Shown here piece by piece: positions 24,847 through 32,551 of a stretch of DNA of 64,000 nucleotides. This DNA comes from Flavobacteriales bacterium (GTDB taxonomy: Bacteria > Bacteroidota > Bacteroidia > Flavobacteriales_F > PHOS-HE28), in contig JADJTW010000008.1 in the NCBI GenBank assembly GCA_016710965.1, forward strand, positions 1 through 64,000. The letters are read 5' to 3'. The notes below the pieces were generated by a model. The model made no database searches and was not told where the DNA came from. It saw nothing but the letters and a program-made list of their open reading frames with translations. Position numbers and translations under genes: made by a program. Every line of letters begins with the position of its first letter. Position 1 is the first letter of the stretch.

Positions 24847-26439
24847 ATGCCTCTAACGCGAAGCAGCTTCCCCTTCCGCTCGGTCCACGTAGCGGCACTT
24901 GCCCTTTGCGCGGTCTTCCTGCCGTGGAGCTCGGCCTTCCTCAGCATGGCGCAGATGCTGCTGGCCGCCAATTGGCTGGCCGAAGGGATGGTCAAGAGGA
25001 CCATACGAAAGCGCTTCCGTTCGGCATTCACCTCGGCGCCTGCGCTCGTCTTCATCTCATTCTTCCTGCTGCATGTGCTCGGCCTGTCTTGGACCGATGA
25101 CATGGTTTGGGGCACTGACCTCGCCCGCATCCTCTTTCCGGTGCTCGTCTTCGCCATCATCCTCGGCGGTTCCGAAAGGCTCAACGCACATGAGCTTCGC
25201 ATCATCCTGCTGCTCGGATCATGGAGCGCCGTGGCCTGCGGCGCTTTCGGGATCATCTTCCACAATAGCGCTTCCGACAACTACCGCGCGCTCTCCATGT
25301 TCATCAGCCACATCCGCCTTGCGCTGTTGCTATGCCTTGCCGTCGTCATACTTCTCCACTATCGGTCCACCAGGCCATTGATCAACCTCGGCCACTGGTG
25401 CGGGGCACTGCTCGCCATCTACCTCATAGCACGACTGGAAAGCCTGCAGGGCTTCGCGGTCCTTTCGCTGGTAGCCATCGCGCTGATCTGGCGTTGGTCC
25501 CGGACGCGGACTGCTTTGTGGCGTTCATCGCTGCGCGCGTTGCTGATCGCAATACCTGTAGCGCTGGCGCTTGGCGCATACTCGCTCATCGAAGCCCGTC
25601 ATAGCCCTGTGCCGCCGGGGTTGGGGACCAAGCTCGAACTGACCGCTGGTGGTGAGCCCTACTACCACGACACCGTGGATACGCAGACGGAGAACGGCAC
25701 GCACGTGTGGACCTACCTCGCATGGCGAGAGATGCGACGTGCGTGGATGCTGCGAAGCGATCGAACACTGGATGATGCGGACGACAAGGGCCACGCGTTG
25801 TGGAGCACGGCGGCACGCTACCTAGCTTCCAAAGGTGTGCGCAAGGACAGCGTGAGCGTGATGGCGCTGACGGATGCTGAAGTGCGCGCTATAGAGGCCG
25901 GCCGCACCAACGTGCTGCAAGGTCAACGAGGGCCCCTGCGCGAACGCGTGGAGGAGGTCCTCTTCGAACTGGACATGTACCGCAGCAAAGGCCAGGCGAG
26001 CGGCCATTCGGTGGCCATGCGCATCGAGTTCCAGAAAGCCGGTTGGGAATTGGCCAAGGCGAACTGGTTGATCGGGGTGGGAACGGGCGATACGCAGCGC
26101 GCCTTCGACGACTATTACGAGCGGACCAATAGCACGTTGGAGAAGAAGTGGCGGCTTCGTGCGCATAACGAGTACCTCACCTTGTGGATCTCCTTCGGCG
26201 TATTCGGCCTGATGTGGTCGCTCTTCACATGGTGGTGGCCCGCGTATCGAATGGGCGCCTGGAAGAATCCGATCTTCATCGCATGGGCCATCGCGTTCGG
26301 CGTTTCCTGCCTCACCGATGATACCATCGAGACCCAAGCGGGAGCAACCTTCTTCGCGTTGTACTACGCCCTGTTCGTCTTCGCAGCGCCTAGGGCCGTT
26401 GAAGAAGTTCCACCACACGCGCGACAGAGATCCGCGTGA
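24847..26439 (+). CDS. O-antigen ligase family membrane protein (Wzy/WaaL-like)
   Basis: A 530-residue polytopic membrane protein: about ten helices, with a large periplasmic loop (about residues 260-400) rich in charged residues, followed by the family motif LIGVGTGDTQRAFDDYY and RLRAHNEYLTLWISFGVFGLMWSL. In O-antigen ligases and polymerases the loop arginine and the HNEYL histidine take part in glycan transfer; both are present. It probably joins or extends a surface polysaccharide, in line with the convergent glycosyltransferase genes. The 3' end overlaps the end of the GT9 pseudogene by 50 bp. Confidence 0.88.
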   Translation: MPLTRSSFPFRSVHVAALALCAVFLPWSSAFLSMAQMLLAANWLAEGMVKRTIRKRFRSAFTSAPALVFISFFLLHVLGLSWTDDMVWGTDLARILFPVLVFAIILGGSERLNAHELRIILLLGSWSAVACGAFGIIFHNSASDNYRALSMFISHIRLALLLCLAVVILLHYRSTRPLINLGHWCGALLAIYLIARLESLQGFAVLSLVAIALIWRWSRTRTALWRSSLRALLIAIPVALALGAYSLIEARHSPVPPGLGTKLELTAGGEPYYHDTVDTQTENGTHVWTYLAWREMRRAWMLRSDRTLDDADDKGHALWSTAARYLASKGVRKDSVSVMALTDAEVRAIEAGRTNVLQGQRGPLRERVEEVLFELDMYRSKGQASGHSVAMRIEFQKAGWELAKANWLIGVGTGDTQRAFDDYYERTNSTLEKKWRLRAHNEYLTLWISFGVFGLMWSLFTWWWPAYRMGAWKNPIFIAWAIAFGVSCLTDDTIETQAGATFFALYYALFVFAAPRAVEEVPPHARQRSA

Positions 26440-27380
26440 TGCAGTCGCAGGTGCGGCCCGCAGCGCAATCGACGCGGGCGGGGTCGAACACGAGCGCGTG
26501 TGCATCGGGGCCGATGGGTGCCCACCGTGCCGGGAACATGGGCCTGCGTATGGAGAAGAGCCCGATGGCGCGCTTGCCCAGCGCAGCGGCAAGGTGCAGC
26601 GGCCCGGTGCTCGCGGCCATCATCGCGTCACAGGACCCGATCAGCATCCTCAACTCCTCCAATCGGAGCTGTCCTCCGGTATCCAGCGCATGCGGCTGCG
26701 TGAGCGGGAGCTCTGTGCGGTACCGCTCCGACTCGGCATTCGTACCGGTGACGATCACCTGCCATCGCGATGGATCCACTGATCGGATGAGCTCTGCATA
26801 GTTCACCAGCCCCCAACCGATGCCGCTGCCGAGCAGGGGATGCAGGATCAGGCGACGGCGATCGCCGGCCAGCAAAGCCAGCACCTTCTCCGATGGTGCC
26901 GGGGCGCTCAACCCCAGGCAGGGTACCAGTTCCCTCACGTTATCCGGCATCGGCACGCCGAAGGGCTCCAAGAGCTTGATGTTCAGTTGCGACTCGTGCA
27001 ACATGCTCTGTTTGCGCGAGAAGCGGACCCGCTCATTGCACGTGGTCCAATGACACCAACGATGGCTGTTACCGATCCGCCGGGAGATGCCAGCTCGCTT
27101 CGCCTACTGCGCCACGTGCTGGTGGTGGAACACATGCACGATGGCATCGGCTTCCATTGTTCGCAGCACGGCGACGGCATCGTTCCGTCGCAACTCCTCA
27201 ATAGCCATGATCTCGTCCGCATGCGCGCTGTGCGACCAGACTGCGCGTATACTCCTTGCACAGAACGATGATGCGCGTGCCCGGCAAGTGCCGCTTGATC
27301 CATCCGGCCATGCACAATGCCACCACGGCATCGCCCAACGCAACGGGCCGACTGAGGAGGATGGTCCTCGGCGGATTCAT
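26390..27380 (-). pseudogene. GT9 (heptosyltransferase-like) glycosyltransferase with frameshift and stop
   Basis: The N-terminal part (27380 to about 27240) reads MNPPRTILLSRPVALGDAVV and GTRIIVLCKEYTR, typical of ADP-heptose:LPS heptosyltransferases. The frame then shifts by +1 between about 27250 and 27222; the next stretch reads HADEIMAIEELRRNDAV and IVHVFHHQHVAQ. A TAG stop (27106-27104) replaces an expected Trp before AKRAGISRRIGNSHR. The last 204 residues are intact and hold the sugar-nucleotide site (LILHPLLGSGIGW, MMAASTGPLHLAAALGKRAIGLF). Two independent lesions make this a likely pseudogene rather than a single sequencing slip. It overlaps the GT2 gene (ATGA) and would be its operon partner. 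Confidence 0.8.
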
Positions 27381-28126
27381 GATCGACCGAGCGCTTTCAG
27401 CTTGGCGTACTTGAGATGGGTGGCGTAGGCGCTGATGCGCGCGATGGTGAAGCCGTGTGACCCATCCAGGAAACCGAGCTGAACGAAATACGAGCCGATG
27501 AACTTCGCCACGGGCGAGACCCATAGTTTGACGAAACCGGCGCGCTTGCCTTTGCTGGCCAGCGCCTTTGCGGCGATGGTGGTGAAGTAGTCGACCTGCT
27601 TGTAGTGATCGGCAATGGTGTAGTAGCTGTAGTGCCGGATGTCGCCCTTCAAGTGCCGGGTACGCGCGCCAGCGTACAATTCGTACCGATCGTGCGGATT
27701 GATCCCGGTCCACCTGCCTTTGCGGCTGTCCCAAAGGCGCAACTTCCTATCAGGGTACCAGCCACCATGCTTGATCCAACTGCCGCAATAATTGGTCAGC
27801 CGATTCATCGTGTAGCCATCGGCATAATCCGCCTTCGCTTTCGCGATGGATGCCTTCAGGGTCTCGTCCAATGCTTCATCGGCGTCTAACGAGAGAACGA
27901 AAGGGTGCATGGCCTGGGTAATGGCCCAGTTCTTCTGCTCGATATGGCCGGTGAATTCATGCTGGACGAATCGAGCACCATGCTCGCGAACGATGGCCTC
28001 CGTATGGTCCGTGCTGAAGGAATCGACGACGACGATGTCGTCTGCCAGCCCCTTCAAGCTTTCCAGGCAGCGGCCGATGTTGCGCTCTTCGTTGCGTGTG
28101 ATGATGACGACCGAAAGCAGGCGCAT
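27377..28126 (-). CDS. Family 2 glycosyltransferase (LPS-core WaaE/KdtX-like)
   Basis: A 249-residue GT-A enzyme: LLSVVIITRNEERNIGRCLESL at the N-terminus, DDIVVVDSFSTDHT, and the DXD-type LSLDADEALDETL that binds metal and nucleotide sugar; GINPHDRYELYAG and HYSYYTIADHYKQVDYF complete the WaaE-like pattern. It probably adds glucose or a related sugar to an LPS inner-core heptose, consistent with the neighbouring GT9 and O-antigen-ligase genes. The ATG at 28124-28126 places the catalytic fold at residue 3; the longer frame upstream runs through a terminator and is not used. Confidence 0.92.
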   Translation of the reverse strand: MRLLSVVIITRNEERNIGRCLESLKGLADDIVVVDSFSTDHTEAIVREHGARFVQHEFTGHIEQKNWAITQAMHPFVLSLDADEALDETLKASIAKAKADYADGYTMNRLTNYCGSWIKHGGWYPDRKLRLWDSRKGRWTGINPHDRYELYAGARTRHLKGDIRHYSYYTIADHYKQVDYFTTIAAKALASKGKRAGFVKLWVSPVAKFIGSYFVQLGFLDGSHGFTIARISAYATHLKYAKLKALGRS

Positions 28127-28161
28127 GTATGAATGCCGCAAGCTACGCCGCTGCGTGAAAG

Positions 28162-28191
28162 CATTGCGGCCGCCCAAGGGCGGCCGCAATG
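28162..28191 (-). terminator. Perfect hairpin after the subtilase gene
   Basis: CATTGCGGCCGCCC (28162-28175), two-nt AA, GGGCGGCCGCAATG (28178-28191): a perfect 14-bp inverted repeat 20 nt beyond the stop of the minus-strand subtilase gene. No T-run follows, but its stability and position suggest a terminator before the GT2 gene. Confidence 0.7.
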
Positions 28192-28211
28192 AACGAGCAT
28201 TCGCGCAACCC

Positions 28212-30995
28212 CTATAAGTGCTCCACCGCGAATCGGCCAGTGGCGATCTCGCGCCCGTCCGTAGTGATCCGGTACACATACAGACCGTCGGCGAGGAAGG
28301 CCGTGGTGAGCGTGGCGCGGCCGTTGTCCATGGATTTCCACATTACCTCACGGCCGGTATGGTCGAGGACCGTGATCAATGCACGACCGCTTGCGCCAGA
28401 GCCGGTGAGGTCGAAGAACATATCGCGGTCAGCGGGCGAAGGGAATACGCTCAAGGCACTGCCACCTGCCACGCTGCCCACCGCAGCGGGCATGTCCACC
28501 ACCACTTCGACGCGCTCGCTCTCGCACAGAACTTCGATCTCGCTCACTTCCCAATCATAGAAGAAGTAGTAGTACTCGATGGCGTTGGCGCCGGCCACGG
28601 TGCTGGAGGTGATGCTGCCGAAGCTGCCGAGCGCGAACGGATAGGCCGGATTGCTGCCATTGCCATCGCGCCACAACTGCGGATTGCCGCTCATGATCTT
28701 CAGGCCGTATGTGCCGGGTCCAGGCACGGTGAAGTTCACGTCCACGCGGCTCTCGCCATCAGGGATGTTGAAGTTGCCTTGTACAATCGTTGCGCCCGCC
28801 GCATTCACCACGCCGATGGGCCGGATAGCGGCACCACTCGCATAAACCTTCACGGAACGGATGGTGAACGCCTGGTTGGCGGTGAAGACCTCCCAGTTGT
28901 CGCCGTTGGTGTGGTACTGCCCGGGCGTTGCGGTATTGATGCGGTTGGTGAGCGCGCCATAGACCGAGACCGGATCGTTGCTCGCCGCGCTGCTGCACCA
29001 GTAGCTCGTGGTGCTCCAAAGGAAAGGCGTGTCCCAGCTATTGCCGGTGCCAACGGCAGTGCCGCCGCTTTGGGTAGCGTACCAACTGATATTGGCTCCT
29101 GTCGCGTTCAATGTGGCCACTCCAGGACCAGGCAATTGCACATCGCTGGCCGTGGGTGCCGTTGGCGCAGGCAGCACAGTAACATCGAAGGCCGCAGATG
29201 TGTATGTACCGCACAGTCCGTTGAAAGTGACCGAGTAACTACCACTTGCTTGCGGGTTGATGCTCTGCGTGGTCTCGTTCGTGCTCCACACGTTGCCCGT
29301 GGCTGTGCTGGCGGTGAGCGTGAAGGCAGCCCCTGGGCAGATCACCTCATAGCCGCTGGCGGTGATCGTGGGTGCTCCTTCTGCCGGAGGATTCAGGTAG
29401 GAGCTTGCGGAATAATCGCTCGTCTCGGTATCGCAGATCACCTGCACTTGGAATTCGTAGGCGATGCATGGATCGATCCCATTCACGGTGGCATTCGTTG
29501 CCGCTAAGCCGAGAACCTCGATCCAATTGGGACTGCCCACGGCGCGGTAGCGCAGATTGAATGGGCCCGTCCCCGTGGAACTCCAGGAGAAGTTGGCATC
29601 GGCACCAGCATGCACCGCGTTCAGCGCGAAGGGCGACGGGCACGTGCCGCAACCGGCCATGATGAGTTCCATGCTGTTACCACTGCTCACACGGCCGCCG
29701 GTAACGGTGTTGTTAGGCAGGTTGCCCACTTGCTCCACGCCTTCGAACAGCTTCTGGCGCACGTACAGCGCGCCTTCCTGCGGATCGGCATGCACAAGGG
29801 CCATCATGGTGGCGCACGGTGCGCTGTACAACAGGCCGATGACTCCGGCCGTGAGCGGGCAGGCGAAACTGGTGCCGCTGGTGTTGCCGTAGCCGCCCCC
29901 GATGCTCGTGGTACGTACATTGTCTCCGGGTGCGCCCAAGTCGATGGTGGTGAGGCCCCATGCGCTGAAGGTGCGCTGGTCAACGTTGTTCGTCGCCGTC
30001 ACGCTGATCATGAAATCGCTGGCGCAAGCTGTTGGCAGGTCGCCCACCACATCCACGTTCACGGCGTTATTGGCCGTGGCTCCGCAGTTGAGCACGCCCG
30101 CTGTGCCAAGCGTATCGTAGATCGCGCACCACAACGGGGAATCCTCTGGCTGGCCGCCATCGATGCCCCAGCTGGCGCTTGTGGCCACGACAAAGGCGCC
30201 CTTTTGGCCGTTGGTGCTGTTGTACAAGCGGCGCATCACCAAGGGATAGGTGTAGGCGGCCACCACCTGGGCCTCGCCCACGCCGCCGTAGTTCACCGGC
30301 ATCAGCTTCACGTTCCAATTGGCGCCCACTACGCCCAAGGCATTGTTGCCCACTGCGCCGGCCATGCCCGCGCATTGCGTGCCGTGGCTGCCACTGTACA
30401 CGTTATCGTTGTTGCTGGGCGTGTTCCAGCCGCGCACATCATCGATGTAGCCATTGGCATCGTCGTCCACCCCGTTGCCCGGGATCTCGTCGTAGTTGAT
30501 CCATCGGTTGGCGTTCAGGTCCGCATGGCTCACATCAGCATTCTCCATGATGGCCACCACGATGGTATCGCCAGTGGCGGTGACACCGCCGGTACTGATA
30601 TCCCAAGCGGCCTCGCTGTCGATGTTCTGGTGGTGCCACACCTGCGCGTACTGCGCATCATTGGGAACGATACGCTCATGCACGATATGGTTGAACTGGG
30701 CCATCTGCACGGCGGGATGCCTGCGCACAGCGTTCAACAGCTTCTGTTCATCAACAACGGCCGCATCAAAGCGCAGCAGCCAGGCACGCATGGGAGCGCT
30801 CACTTGCCAGGCCACGCCAAGGCCGGTGCCCACCCCATCCAGCGTGCGCAGGTCGAGGGACAATTGTTCAGGTGCGGTGCCGGGCGCCAGCATCACGAGC
30901 ACATCACCGGCAATGTGTTCCGGCCCTTGGGCGCGGAGATGCGTTGTGCTGACGATGGAGAATGCAAGCGTAGCGAGGGGGAAAAGCTTCTTCAT
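28212..30995 (-). CDS. Secreted subtilase-like (S8) protein with T9SS sorting domain; catalytic Asp replaced
   Basis: A 927-residue exported protein: signal peptide (MKKLFPLATLAFSIVSTTHLRAQ in about 23 residues), a pro-region to about 120, an S8 domain to about 480, an FN3-like and Ig-like part, a module shared with the FG-GAP protein at 32552, and a C-terminal type A sorting domain (LSVFPSPADRDMFFDLTG to the end). The His motif GSHGTQCAG and Ser motif SGTSFACPLTAG are intact. The Asp motif, however, reads VAIMENADVSHADL, so Glu151 stands where the charge-relay Asp is expected. It may have low or altered activity. A TAAGTTTG promoter box lies 20 nt upstream. Confidence 0.9.
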   Translation of the reverse strand: MKKLFPLATLAFSIVSTTHLRAQGPEHIAGDVLVMLAPGTAPEQLSLDLRTLDGVGTGLGVAWQVSAPMRAWLLRFDAAVVDEQKLLNAVRRHPAVQMAQFNHIVHERIVPNDAQYAQVWHHQNIDSEAAWDISTGGVTATGDTIVVAIMENADVSHADLNANRWINYDEIPGNGVDDDANGYIDDVRGWNTPSNNDNVYSGSHGTQCAGMAGAVGNNALGVVGANWNVKLMPVNYGGVGEAQVVAAYTYPLVMRRLYNSTNGQKGAFVVATSASWGIDGGQPEDSPLWCAIYDTLGTAGVLNCGATANNAVNVDVVGDLPTACASDFMISVTATNNVDQRTFSAWGLTTIDLGAPGDNVRTTSIGGGYGNTSGTSFACPLTAGVIGLLYSAPCATMMALVHADPQEGALYVRQKLFEGVEQVGNLPNNTVTGGRVSSGNSMELIMAGCGTCPSPFALNAVHAGADANFSWSSTGTGPFNLRYRAVGSPNWIEVLGLAATNATVNGIDPCIAYEFQVQVICDTETSDYSASSYLNPPAEGAPTITASGYEVICPGAAFTLTASTATGNVWSTNETTQSINPQASGSYSVTFNGLCGTYTSAAFDVTVLPAPTAPTASDVQLPGPGVATLNATGANISWYATQSGGTAVGTGNSWDTPFLWSTTSYWCSSAASNDPVSVYGALTNRINTATPGQYHTNGDNWEVFTANQAFTIRSVKVYASGAAIRPIGVVNAAGATIVQGNFNIPDGESRVDVNFTVPGPGTYGLKIMSGNPQLWRDGNGSNPAYPFALGSFGSITSSTVAGANAIEYYYFFYDWEVSEIEVLCESERVEVVVDMPAAVGSVAGGSALSVFPSPADRDMFFDLTGSGASGRALITVLDHTGREVMWKSMDNGRATLTTAFLADGLYVYRITTDGREIATGRFAVEHL

Positions 30996-31015
30996 GGTTC
31001 TGGTTGCAGGGGGAT

Positions 31016-31023
31016 CAAACTTA
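31016..31023 (-). promoter_or_regulatory. -7 box TAAGTTTG of the subtilase gene
   Basis: An exact TAnnTTTG match on the minus strand, 20 nt before the ATG at 30995. I see no TTG at the usual distance upstream. Confidence 0.55.
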
Positions 31024-31332
31024 GTTGACCAGCCGTTCACGCCACGAGCACCCGGACGGAGCGTTGCACAAGGGTGACGAAGGCGCTTGGAAGCCTGATG
31101 GGGCCGTTTGAGAACACCGAGGGAACGGATCTGTTCGCGCTTGGTGGCTGTGCCGGGGAGCAAAAAGACAATGCGCGTTGCCGACGCAGCCTCGAGCATG
31201 AGTTCATTGTATGCGATCGGCGGCCATCCTTCCACCCTTACCGCATGACCAAGGCTGATTCGGTAAAGCGGTCCTCGAACAAGTGGGACGTTGAGCCTCC
31301 GGTCCACGCTGTTTCCCGGAGCGCTGCGCCTC

Positions 31333-31340
31333 TACCTTTG
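31333..31340 (+). promoter_or_regulatory. -7 box TACCTTTG directly before the DAHP synthase start
   Basis: An exact TAnnTTTG match, with only six nt between it and the ATG at 31347. A TTT rather than TTG lies 18 nt upstream of the box. It predicts a leaderless transcript. Confidence 0.6.
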
Positions 31341-31346
31341 GCGGCC

Positions 31347-32480
31347 ATGATGCATGATTCGCTATCCGTGCTGCCTATTGCCGAGTGGGGACTGGGCTTG
31401 CGACGTCCGCTGCTGATCGCCGGCCCGTGCAGCGCTGAGAGCGAAGAGCAGGTAATGGCCACGGCCAAAGCCATCGCTGCCGATGGCAAGGCGCAGGTGT
31501 TCCGCGCGGGACTGTGGAAGCCGCGTACACGACCCGGGAATTTCGAAGGTGAAGGAACAGAGGGCATGCGCTGGTTGCAGCGCGTGAAGGATGAGACCGG
31601 CCTGCGTACCGCCACCGAAGTAGCCACTGCCCAGCATGTGGAAGCCTGCTTGAAGGCGGGTATAGACATGCTTTGGATCGGCGCGCGCACAACTCCCAAC
31701 CCCTTTAGTGTGCAGGCCATCGCCGATGCCTTACGCGGGGTGGACATACCTGTACTGGTGAAGAACCCGATCAATCCCGACCTGCAATTGTGGATCGGGG
31801 CTCTCGAGCGAATGCACCGAGCGGGAATCCGGAAGCTGGCCGCCGTTCACCGCGGATTCAGCTGGTTCGAGCGCACACCCTACCGCAACAGTCCCATGTG
31901 GGAGTTCCCCATCCGGCTGAAAGCGGCGCATCCCGAACTGGAGCTCATCTGCGACCCGAGCCACATCGCAGGCAGCGCCGACCGTATCGGGAACGTCGCG
32001 CAACAGGCCCTGGACCTGGGCTTCGGTGGCCTGATGGTGGAAGTTCACAACGACCCTGTCAACGCTCGCAGCGATGCCGACCAGCAGGTGACCCCTGCTG
32101 CATACGACGCATTCTTGGAGGGCTTGATCTTTCGTGAAGCCGCTCCCACCGCCGACATGCGCGATCGCCTCGAGGAATTGAGGGATCTGATCGACCAATT
32201 GGACGAGGAGATCGCCCAGAAGCTCGGCGCCCGCATGGACATCGCTGAACGGATCGGCGACCACAAGCGCGAGCACAATGTTGCCATTCTGCAACCCGAG
32301 CGTTGGGAGCGCATCATGGGCCGGCAACTGCGATTGGCCGCCCATCTTGGGCTGAGCCCCGCTTTCGTGCGCGAGTTCATGGACAGCATACACCGCGAGA
32401 GCATACGGCGCCAGAGCGAACCCAGCGGTGAGCATGCGGCAGGATCCCCATCCTATGCCGATCAAGGGCGCGATGCCTGA
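31347..32480 (+). CDS. Bifunctional 3-deoxy-7-phosphoheptulonate synthase / chorismate mutase
   Basis: It combines the first step of the shikimate pathway (DAHP from PEP and erythrose-4-phosphate) with chorismate mutase, which commits chorismate to Phe/Tyr. The N-terminal about 270 residues form the KdsA/AroF-type barrel: LLIAGPCSAESEEQV, FRAGLWKPRTRPGNFEG, VHRGFSWFE, ICDPSHIAGS and GLMVEVHNDP. The C-terminal 90 residues are an AroQ helical mutase: LEELRDLIDQLDEEIAQKL, RMDIAERIGDHKREHN. The order DAHP synthase then mutase is the Bacteroidota arrangement. The ATG at 31347 follows a TACCTTTG box. Confidence 0.95.
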   Translation: MMHDSLSVLPIAEWGLGLRRPLLIAGPCSAESEEQVMATAKAIAADGKAQVFRAGLWKPRTRPGNFEGEGTEGMRWLQRVKDETGLRTATEVATAQHVEACLKAGIDMLWIGARTTPNPFSVQAIADALRGVDIPVLVKNPINPDLQLWIGALERMHRAGIRKLAAVHRGFSWFERTPYRNSPMWEFPIRLKAAHPELELICDPSHIAGSADRIGNVAQQALDLGFGGLMVEVHNDPVNARSDADQQVTPAAYDAFLEGLIFREAAPTADMRDRLEELRDLIDQLDEEIAQKLGARMDIAERIGDHKREHNVAILQPERWERIMGRQLRLAAHLGLSPAFVREFMDSIHRESIRRQSEPSGEHAAGSPSYADQGRDA

Positions 32481-32551
32481 AGGGTGAACTCACCTACATT
32501 CGGGCCGCCTGCAAGCAACCTTTTGTTCGGAACCGAAACCAAACCCTAACC

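Larger units (their letters stand above)
30996..31346. other. Divergent intergenic region between subtilase and DAHP synthase
   Basis: A gap of 351 bp with no convincing gene. Each end carries a promoter box: CAAACTTA (minus-strand TAAGTTTG) at 31016-31023 for the subtilase and TACCTTTG at 31333-31340 for the synthase. Open frames run across the gap on both strands without recognisable similarity. Confidence 0.6.

Noticed and set aside
28127..28279. A 51-codon upstream extension of the GT2 frame
   Set aside because: It reads through the perfect terminator hairpin at 28162-28191 and has no family counterpart; the ATG at 28126 starts directly at the catalytic fold.
31074..31346. An upstream extension of the DAHP synthase frame
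   Set aside because: The real N-terminus follows the ATG at 31347, six nt after a TACCTTTG box; the extension has no similarity to the family.
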